From Gemmatales bacterium (GTDB lineage Bacteria > Planctomycetota > Planctomycetia > Gemmatales > Gemmataceae): a DNA stretch of 64,000 nucleotides. The notes under the pieces are model-generated. The model was not told where the DNA came from. It saw only the letters and a list, made by a program, of their open reading frames with translations, and did no database searches. Shown here in pieces: positions 57,272 to 64,000 of the stretch; position 1 is the stretch's first letter; every line of letters starts with the position of its first letter. The stretch spans positions 682,001 through 746,000 of the forward strand of contig BPJP01000001.1 of NCBI GenBank assembly GCA_026004675.1, written 5' to 3'. Both the position numbers and the translations under genes were made by a program.

Positions 57272-59476
57272 TTAGTTCCCTCCTTTCTTGGCGAGGGCGG
57301 CCAAAACACGTTCTGGGGTAAACGGAGCAATCGGTACGCGCACGCCAATGGCGTTGAAGATGGCATTGCCGATGGCGGCTGCCGTCGAAATCGTGGGCGG
57401 CTCGCCGATGCCGATCACCCCGCGCTCGGGCATGTCGTACATGTGCACCGTGATCCTGGGGATATCCTGGATGCCTCCAAGTTTGTAAAATTCCATGTCC
57501 GGGTTGACCTGTCTGCCGGTCTGCCGATCCATGATGCGCTCTTCGAAAAGGGCGTAATTCACTCCCATGATCACGCCGCCGGCGACTTGCGACTCGCAAC
57601 AGAGTTTATTGACGATCATGCCGCAATCCTGGACGGCAACGATGTGCTTGCAGTAGACGACGCCGGTTTCGGTGTCGACCTCGACTTCGGCCACCTGGAC
57701 GCCTCCCACCTGGCGGTTCGACAGCCCGGGTTCTTCCAAAGCGAGGACGGAGGACCAACCGCCTTCGCCTTTGATCGTGTCCATGCCGATCAAGGAACAG
57801 GCTTTTTTCCACGGCGTTTTCTTGCCATTTTTGGCGACGATGAAGCCCTTTTGGATTTCCAAGTCTTCTTTTTTGACGCCAAGTTTCGGGGCAATCTTGG
57901 CGAAAAGGGCATCGCGAGCAGCGGTAGCAGCTTTCAATGCGGCGGGCGCTTGAGACGGGCAAGTGGTGCTCCCGCCTGAACCGGTCGAATAGCCGTACTC
58001 ACTCTCGCCGATCTTCACGTTGATCTCGCGCGGCTCGAGGCCGAGTATCTCCGCGACGACGATCGCCGTAACGGTGCGCTGCCCGGTACCAAGGTCCTGA
58101 GTCGAGGAACGGGCTGTCACCGAGCCATCACGGTGGATGAAGACGGTGCACTCATTGGGCGGATTGCCCTGGGCTCCGCCTCCCCAGGTGTGCAAGGCCA
58201 TGCCGATGCCGTACTTCATCACGCCTTTGCCGTTGTCCTTGCCCGGTGGATGCCATTTCTTCTTCCAGTCGGACAATTTCAACGCGATATCGATTTCATC
58301 GTTGTAGATTTTGTTTTTGACGGCATCCCAGTCGATTCCTTGTCCTTCGCTCTTGGGCAGATTTTTGCGGCGAATGATGGTAGGGTCGATGCCGAGCTTG
58401 GCCGCCAAATCATCGACGGCGGAATCGGTCAGGAAGCAATTCTGCGGATGCCCTGGCGCCCGCATGGCCCGAGCCGAGCCGGCGTTCAATCGCAAGATGT
58501 CCTGTTTGCGCGAATAGTTCTCGACTTCGTACACATAGGGCAAATACGCAAGGTTGACGCTTCGACTGGCGCCGATGCCCGGCGTCCCGTAACAATCGAC
58601 GGTGTAGGCGGTGATGGTGCCGTCCTTTTTGCCGCCGATCTTGACTTTGCCGAACGCTGACGGCCTGTTGCCGCCGCAAGTGACTTCGTCGGCGCGATTG
58701 AGCATCAGCTTGACGGGGCGTTTGGCTTTTTTGGCGAGGTGAGCACAGACGATGCCCTGGATATCGGGGCCGAACTTGCTGCCGTAACCGCCCCCCATGT
58801 GATGCGTAATGCAGGTGACGTTTTCCTGGGGAATGCCGAATTCTTTTGCCAGCGCCTGGGCAGTGCGATAGACCGCTTGTGTCGAAGCCCAAACGGTCAG
58901 TCGCCCGTCGTTGTCGGACCATTCCGCGACCAATCCATGGGATTCGAGACACTGGTGCGTGCACACGTTGACGCCATAAAAAGCTTCCACCACGGCATCC
59001 GCTTGTTGGAAGCCCTGTTCGACGTCGCCCTTTGTTTGTTCGCTGCCAGGCAAGAGATTCTTGCGGTCCTTGCCCCGCGGCGGAGCCGTCATCAAATCCT
59101 TTTTGTAGACATCTTCTTCCTTTACCAGGAAAGGAAGAACTTCGAACTCGATTTCGACGGCACGGAGAGCATCCAGGCAATGCTCTTCGGTATCCGCTGC
59201 CAACGCGAAGATTTCATCGCCGGCATAGAACAGTTCCGTGCCGACGTCCGCGATGACGTGCACCGCTTTGACCCCGGGCATTTTCGCGGCCTTCGAGTAA
59301 TCCAGTTTCTTGATTTTGGCGTGCGCATGAGGCGAGCGGAGTATTTGGGCATGCAGCATACCAGGTCGATTGATGTCATAGCTGTATTTCGCATGCCCAG
59401 TCGCTTTGTCCGCACCGTCGATGCGGGGAATATCTGTACCGATCAGTCGCCGTTGTTTTGGCCACGTTGTTGCCAT
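57272..59476 (-). CDS. Molybdenum-binding subunit of a xanthine-dehydrogenase-type hydroxylase
   Basis: A 734-residue protein without a signal peptide. IDGADKATGHAKYSYDINRP opens the a/b hammerhead domain. THQCLESHGLVAEW, HHMGGGYGSKFGPDIQG, ARAMRAPGHPQNCF and SSTQDLGTGQRTVTAIVVAE are Mo-cofactor and substrate-site motifs, and RVPIAPFTPERVLAAL ends the fold. It hydroxylates an aromatic, purine or aldehyde substrate with water as oxygen donor; the substrate cannot be told. The order 2Fe-2S, Mo, FAD on the minus strand with 3 bp gaps is one operon. Confidence 0.9.
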   Translation of the reverse strand: MATTWPKQRRLIGTDIPRIDGADKATGHAKYSYDINRPGMLHAQILRSPHAHAKIKKLDYSKAAKMPGVKAVHVIADVGTELFYAGDEIFALAADTEEHCLDALRAVEIEFEVLPFLVKEEDVYKKDLMTAPPRGKDRKNLLPGSEQTKGDVEQGFQQADAVVEAFYGVNVCTHQCLESHGLVAEWSDNDGRLTVWASTQAVYRTAQALAKEFGIPQENVTCITHHMGGGYGSKFGPDIQGIVCAHLAKKAKRPVKLMLNRADEVTCGGNRPSAFGKVKIGGKKDGTITAYTVDCYGTPGIGASRSVNLAYLPYVYEVENYSRKQDILRLNAGSARAMRAPGHPQNCFLTDSAVDDLAAKLGIDPTIIRRKNLPKSEGQGIDWDAVKNKIYNDEIDIALKLSDWKKKWHPPGKDNGKGVMKYGIGMALHTWGGGAQGNPPNECTVFIHRDGSVTARSSTQDLGTGQRTVTAIVVAEILGLEPREINVKIGESEYGYSTGSGGSTTCPSQAPAALKAATAARDALFAKIAPKLGVKKEDLEIQKGFIVAKNGKKTPWKKACSLIGMDTIKGEGGWSSVLALEEPGLSNRQVGGVQVAEVEVDTETGVVYCKHIVAVQDCGMIVNKLCCESQVAGGVIMGVNYALFEERIMDRQTGRQVNPDMEFYKLGGIQDIPRITVHMYDMPERGVIGIGEPPTISTAAAIGNAIFNAIGVRVPIAPFTPERVLAALAKKGGN

Positions 59477-59479
59477 GTG

Positions 59480-60104
59480 CTAACCCCCCTTTCCTTTGCA
59501 AAGCGCTTCGATGGCATGCCGCATCTGTTCATAGGTGCCACACCGGCAGATATTACCGGCCAGGCCGGCTTCGACCTCCGCCGGCGTCGCTTTGGGGTTT
59601 TTGTTCAGAACGGCACGCATGGCAACCACGAATCCAGGCGTGCAAAAGCCGCATTGCTGGGCATCGTACTTTTCAAACGCAGCCGGTACCGGGTCCAGCT
59701 TGCCATCCGCGTTCAGCGACTCGGCCGTTTGGATGTTCCGCCCCCTGGGCCTCCAAAGCCAGCATGCTGCAAGCATAGATCGGTCTGCCGTCCAGAAGAA
59801 CCGTGCATGCGCCACAAGAACCTCGATCGCAGACGCGCTTGCATCCCGTCACATCCAGATAGTTGCGCAGGGCATCGAGAAGTGTGACGCGCGGCTCGAT
59901 CGGAGGCGTAGTGACTTTCGCCCCGTTGACAGTGAACGACACTTTGACCGGACCGGGGCCCATGCCAGGGAGTCTGTCTTGCGCATCGACGGTCGGCAAA
60001 GGCGCTGTCGCCAACGCAGAAACGGCCGCACCCGCGCCCGTCCCCTTCAAGAATTGGCGCCGTGACATCCCGGGTCCATTCTTGTTGTGGTCTTGATTGC
60101 TCAT
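59480..60104 (-). CDS. 2Fe-2S subunit of the molybdenum hydroxylase, one frameshift
   Basis: The start at ATG 60104 gives a Tat signal: MSRRQFLKGTGAGAAVSALA with the SRRQFLK twin-arginine. The plant-type ferredoxin domain follows (CKRVCDRGSCGACTVLLDG). In a second frame the helical domain has CGFCTPGFVVAM and GNICRCGTYEQMRHAIEALC. The two are joined by taking one G out of a G5 run near 59745, after which the gene is about 207 residues, normal for the family. Export by Tat with the Mo subunit riding along would put the enzyme in the periplasm. Confidence 0.85.
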
Positions 60105-60628
60105 CCGGACCCTCCGCTTTGATTACAAGTGGAACAAATTCCGTTTCAAGGTTGTTCGAGGTTCGTTGAGGTAAGCGGTGCGATTTTAAGGGGTAAACAT
60201 TTCGCCGACAAGCATTTTGTGCGAATCTTTTCGCTTTTGTCTATCGGCCGGACAGACCTCCTCTCCTCGTTCGCCGAAACGCCGAGTTGCTGCCGAAAAA
60301 AAGAAGAACCAAAGGACGAAACAGCAACACCGAGTTGGTTCGGCACGTTGGAGCGACGCGCCTTTCGCGGTTTTTGCAAGAAATCGGTGCTGAATCGCAA
60401 CGAGGCGGGGTTATTCGGGGAGATGATGTTCCGGCGGATTTGCCCTGGCGACTGCCGCGATCCGGATGAAAGCAAACAAGCAAGCCGTTAGCTCGTTGAC
60501 GGGAAGATGACATGGACGCCAAACACAGCGGCACCCATGCCATCAACCATGCTGTTAATCGGGTTCGGGCAAATTCCAAATCTTCGCTCGGATCGCCGGG
60601 CAGCGGCCTTGACGATTCGGTCGGTTGC
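60105..60628. other. Intergenic region, nothing recognised
   Basis: The 524 bp between the oxidoreductase stop and the molybdenum hydroxylase start hold no frame I can defend. It is likely to contain the hydroxylase promoter, since 60121-60230 is less GC-rich than its surroundings. No hairpin terminator was identified. Confidence 0.4.
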
Positions 60629-61999
60629 TCAAAACTCGCGGTTGGTGATAATGCCAGGCTGAGGTACCGGGTATTTGCCGTTCACCGCTTGCAAAGGAGC
60701 TGGCGACTCGAACGTGAGCTTGTCCACGCCGACGCCCAATTCATGTTCGTGATTGAGCATTTGGTCTCGGGTAACGATCCGGCCAGTGTGAGCTGCCATC
60801 CGTCCCATGGCGGTCACGAGACTGGCTTCGGCGCCGCGATCGACTTCGTTGTAGGTTTTATCCTCGCGGATCGCCTGTATCAGATCGTCCCATTCCAGGC
60901 GATACGGACTTGGTTCGTTGCGGTGGGGATATTTCCAAATGAGATTGTCCTTGTCGAAATTGTGGCCTTTGTAGATTCGGCAGCGGGCAGGAGAATGTGC
61001 CGAGGTGGAAATGACCGCAGCGCCTTTGGTGCCGTGGGCGTAGCTGGCGAATTCGCCGTGGCAGCCGATCATGCATCGTCCATGCACGTCCATCTTGGTT
61101 CCGTCGGGAAAGGTGTATTCGATTGAGTAGGTGTCGAAGTTCTGGTCCACGTAGTTCTTGCGGTAGTGGCGGCCGCCTGAGGCTTTGGCACGGATGGGGA
61201 ACGCGTCTTTCATCCAGCAACATTCATCGATATTGTGAATCAAAAAGTCACTGACTGCGCCGCCGCTGGCCCACAGGAATGCATGGAAGTTGCGAATCTG
61301 ATACATCAATTCGCTCATCTTGGTGTTGTTGGCGGTGACGAAGGCCGAACCGGTGGGGCCAACCAGGCGGTAGGCACGGAGGAGAATGATGTCGCCGATG
61401 GCACCGTCCGCGATCCGCTGATAGAGTTCCTTGCGGGCGACGCAATGGCGGCACATCAGGCCGACGCCGACCTTCAGGTTTTTCTTTTTGGCCTCTTTGT
61501 TCAAAGCCAATAATCGGCGGGTTGACGGCCCATCCACCGAAACCGGCTTCTCCATGAAGACATTCAATCCTTTTTCGATGGCATAAGCGTAATGCACCCA
61601 CCGAAAGGCCGGAGGAGTCGTGAGAATGACGACGTCGCCGGGTTTGAGGCAGTCCATCGCTTGCTTGTAGCCTTCGAAGCTGATGAACTGCCGCGACTTG
61701 GGAACATCGACTTTGTCGCCGAACGATTTGCTCAATCGGCGGTAGCTGCTATCGAGTTTGTCCTGAAAGACGTCAGCCATGGCCACAAGTTTGGTGGGGC
61801 CGAACCTGGTGGACAAGGCATCGCCGGCAGCGCCGGTGCCTCGACCGCCGCAGCCGACCAAAGCGAGCTGGATGGTGTTGTTCTCGGCAGCATGGACTTG
61901 CGGAAGGGCGACACCGGCTAGCGTCGAGGCGGCAGCCACTTTGCCACTTTCCTTGATGACTTCGCGGCGCGTCAAGCCTCGCCTGGTGAACTTAGTCAT
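60629..61999 (-). CDS. Gfo/Idh/MocA-family oxidoreductase with Tat signal
   Basis: A 456-residue protein. The N-terminus TRRGLTRREVIKESGKVAAA is a Tat signal ending at PQVHAAE. The NAD(P) fold follows: IQLALVGCGGRGTGAAGDAL, VAMADVFQDKLDSS and GLNVFMEKPVSVDGPSTRRL (EKP catalytic Lys). VGLMCRHCVARKELYQRIAD and GHNFDKDNLIWKYPHRNEPS fit the planctomycete secreted subfamily. Such proteins oxidise or isomerise sugars, acting in the periplasm. The start lies inside the apparent 3' tail of the PLD gene, but that tail is probably an indel artefact. Confidence 0.9.
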   Translation of the reverse strand: MTKFTRRGLTRREVIKESGKVAAASTLAGVALPQVHAAENNTIQLALVGCGGRGTGAAGDALSTRFGPTKLVAMADVFQDKLDSSYRRLSKSFGDKVDVPKSRQFISFEGYKQAMDCLKPGDVVILTTPPAFRWVHYAYAIEKGLNVFMEKPVSVDGPSTRRLLALNKEAKKKNLKVGVGLMCRHCVARKELYQRIADGAIGDIILLRAYRLVGPTGSAFVTANNTKMSELMYQIRNFHAFLWASGGAVSDFLIHNIDECCWMKDAFPIRAKASGGRHYRKNYVDQNFDTYSIEYTFPDGTKMDVHGRCMIGCHGEFASYAHGTKGAAVISTSAHSPARCRIYKGHNFDKDNLIWKYPHRNEPSPYRLEWDDLIQAIREDKTYNEVDRGAEASLVTAMGRMAAHTGRIVTRDQMLNHEHELGVGVDKLTFESPAPLQAVNGKYPVPQPGIITNREF

Positions 62000-62159
62000 G
62001 GTTTGAAAGCCTCCACAGCAACGAATGAATCTGAGAAAGTTCCATGCAAAACATCAGCAAGAGCGGGGCTGGATGACACGTTGCCACGCGCACCCAGCCT
62101 CCCGGCTCCGCACTGAATACTAACGCTTCTGGTCTCTCCTGTCCAACGGCAAACAGGCG

Positions 62160-64000
62160 CTATTCTTTGCCGAGGCCCCCAAATTTTGTTGAAATACCCC
62201 TCGGTCTCCTTCAGCAGAAACCGATATTTGCCAGTGGTTTTGACTTTCGTTGTGACGTTTCCACGACCAGTTACAAAGTCCCAGTTGTGCGAGCCAACAA
62301 ACACCGTATGGTCATCAATGATCGCGATCTTGGCGTGTTGAATCCATTCATCGGGATCGTTGGCAAAATCGCTGACATGCCGGTAAGACACATTTGCTTT
62401 TAAAAAATTCCGCATTTTGGTTTTGGCATGCGCACTACGTCCCGCAATAAACCGGACGTCAACGCCCCGTTGTTTAGCGGCGGCCAAAGCGCGTGCCAAC
62501 CTGGACACCAAGATTTGTTGTTTAGCCACTCCCGTCTTGCCGGTTATATCATCGTCTTCGGTGTACTCGAACGACGTGTAGGTTGTCACATAAACTCTCT
62601 TTTGCGCGCCATCGAAGGCTTTCTTCATGGCGTCATAGAAACCGTCGCTGAGCGGCTCGACATCTCCGCCGTTGTCCACTAACGAGAGATAATCTCCCCC
62701 ATTTCCCTTGTTGAAAACTTTATCGTGGTAATCCACAGCCTTTTTCAGCACGTCATCCCTCTCGATCTTGAGCGTCGCTTCGATGTTTTTCGCTAATCCG
62801 TTATGGTTGTAATTGTGCGAGCCGATATAGACGGCATCATCCACGATGAGCATTTTCGTGTGGATGTCTTTCTCCACAACCGGGATGCCCCGTACGCGAA
62901 GCCAGCCAGCAGCAACCCCGCTTCTGTCGCCGTTTGTCACGACTTCCACCTTCACTCCTCGATTTTTGGCAGCCACCACAGCGTTCCAGAAATCGTCGGC
63001 AGTCGACCCCAGATCAGCCAAGAAGACATCGACCAGGATGCGGGTTTTGGCTTTTTTCACAGCGGGAATAACTTCGTCGGCGAGCAACCGCGTTCCCTTG
63101 GGGAGGTCGTAGAAAGGAGTGATGTCCGGCGTCTGCGGCAGGGGTGGCCAGATTTTTTCGAAAAACTCGACCGTTTCCGTCAGCACGTAGGCATATTTGC
63201 CGGAAACGTCAACCTTCACGGTCATATCCGTCGTACTGGTGATGTCGGCCCAGTCATGCGAACCGACGAACACCATTCGGTCGTCGATGATAGCGATCTT
63301 CGCATGCTGCCGATAGGTCTCACCAGCGGCGGACCGATAATCAACGCCGTTTTTCAAAAAGTAATCTTTCAATGTCGCATTGTCAAAATTGCGCCCGCCG
63401 GCAATGCGCACCTCGACCCCCCGCTGTTTTGCGGCCACGATCGCTCGCGCCACTTCCGACATCGGGTCGTTGTTGTTTTCCACGTAGTCGGCGGCCGAAT
63501 ATTCGGTCAGCCAAATGCGCTTCTGTGCGCCATTGATCGCATTCAAAAGTGCCGGCTGATAGCCATTGGTCAGCAACGCGATGTCGCCGCCACCGTCTTT
63601 AAGCGAGGCAAACGTGCCATTGAAAGCCTGGTTGTGATAGTCAACAGCCTTCTTGACGACATCGTCACGGACAATGCGCAAAGTCGACTCGATGTTCACC
63701 TGGAAACCGTTATGGTTGTAATTGTGCGAGCCAACGTAGACGGCATCGTCGACTACCAGAATCTTGGCGTGAATCGCATTGCGCCGCACATTGATACCCG
63801 CTGCCTGCAGTGCTTTCACACTGGCATCATTCTGCCCTCTCGTGCTGCACAGCACCTCCACCTTCAGACCACGTTTGTGGGCGTTTATGACTTCTTTCCA
63901 AAAGGCGCCAGAGGCTGAAGCGTCCGAAGTGTCCAGAAGATTCGTATCGATCAGGATACGATCTTTCGCGCGTTTCACGGCGTCGATGACACCAGAGGGA
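62160..64000 (-). CDS. Phospholipase-D-like protein with four HKD motifs, 5' end outside the window
   Basis: The frame is open to the right edge, so the N-terminus is missing. Four HKD (HxKxxxxD) sites occur: IHAKILVVDDAVYVGSHNYN, QHAKIAIIDDRMVFVGSHDW, IHTKMLIVDDAVYIGSHNYN and QHAKIAIIDDHTVFVGSHNW. They form two paired PLD units, so the gene is a tandem duplication. PLD enzymes cut phosphodiesters in lipids or nucleic acids. As written the frame runs on to 61996, but taking one G out of the G5 run at 62176-62180 gives the end YFNKIWGLGKE with a stop at 62160-62162, which I prefer. Confidence 0.8.

Noticed and set aside
61996..62159. C-terminal extension of the PLD protein overlapping the oxidoreductase start
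   Set aside because: The extra text is compositionally unlike the family, and a one-base correction of a G5 run gives a natural stop at 62160.

Overview
The window looks like chromosomal DNA of a planctomycete, probably from the Gemmata/Pirellula side. The evidence is a BBP7-type beta-barrel protein, a giant secreted protein with the planctomycete LEPLEDR-like N-terminal motif, WD40 proteins, Tat-exported Gfo/Idh/MocA and xanthine-dehydrogenase-type proteins, and a caspase-like protein. Identification is by reading motifs only; no database search was possible.

Layout. 1-1856 (-) is a frameshifted XRE-HTH/SNF2 helicase next to a tRNA-Arg (1935-2007). 2301-3124 (-) is a broken FkbM methyltransferase. 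3276-10147 (+) is a tightly coupled three-gene cassette: a membrane protein with a formylglycine-generating-enzyme-like C-terminus, a large SF1 helicase and a winged-helix protein. It resembles the NTP-dependent conflict/defence loci of multicellular-type bacteria and is the best candidate here for an undescribed system. 10172-18476 is a cryptic lambda-like prophage remnant (terminase, portal, gpW-position protein, ParB-DNA methylase, DUF1937, small DNA-binding proteins). Its gpW-portal segment is inverted, and it ends at a tRNA-Ser 3' fragment that looks like an att site. 18495-28223 is a type I CRISPR-Cas locus of the Myxan/Dev (Cmx) layout: a 17-repeat array, then on the minus strand cas2, cas4-cas1, cas5, cas7, cas8, cas3 and cas6, with a WYL-regulator remnant upstream of cas6.

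28585-34804 holds GC-rich intergenic repeats and a minus-strand run of planctomycete WD40 and secreted proteins. 34985-35440 is an integrase remnant. 35612-46646 carries a BBP7 outer-membrane protein and a 3167-residue secreted protein (DUF11-like domains, seven SdrD-B-like domains, a matrixin-like zinc motif). 46973-53446 is mostly ordinary core metabolism: fabH, ilvN, radical SAM, PolB-like 3'-5' exonuclease, MFS exporter and GT9 glycosyltransferase. 53533-64000 (-) carries a caspase-like protein, a three-subunit molybdenum hydroxylase operon, a Gfo/Idh/MocA oxidoreductase and a four-HKD phospholipase-D-like protein cut by the window edge.

A caution for every reader: many genes (SNF2, FGE, helicase 5' end, ParB-methylase, cas6, WYL, WD40, 2Fe-2S subunit, PLD 3' end) are interrupted by single-base shifts, several exactly at G or C runs. 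Most of these are more likely sequencing or assembly indels than real inactivation, so apparent fusions (cas6-cas3) and apparent pseudogenes should be re-read after polishing.
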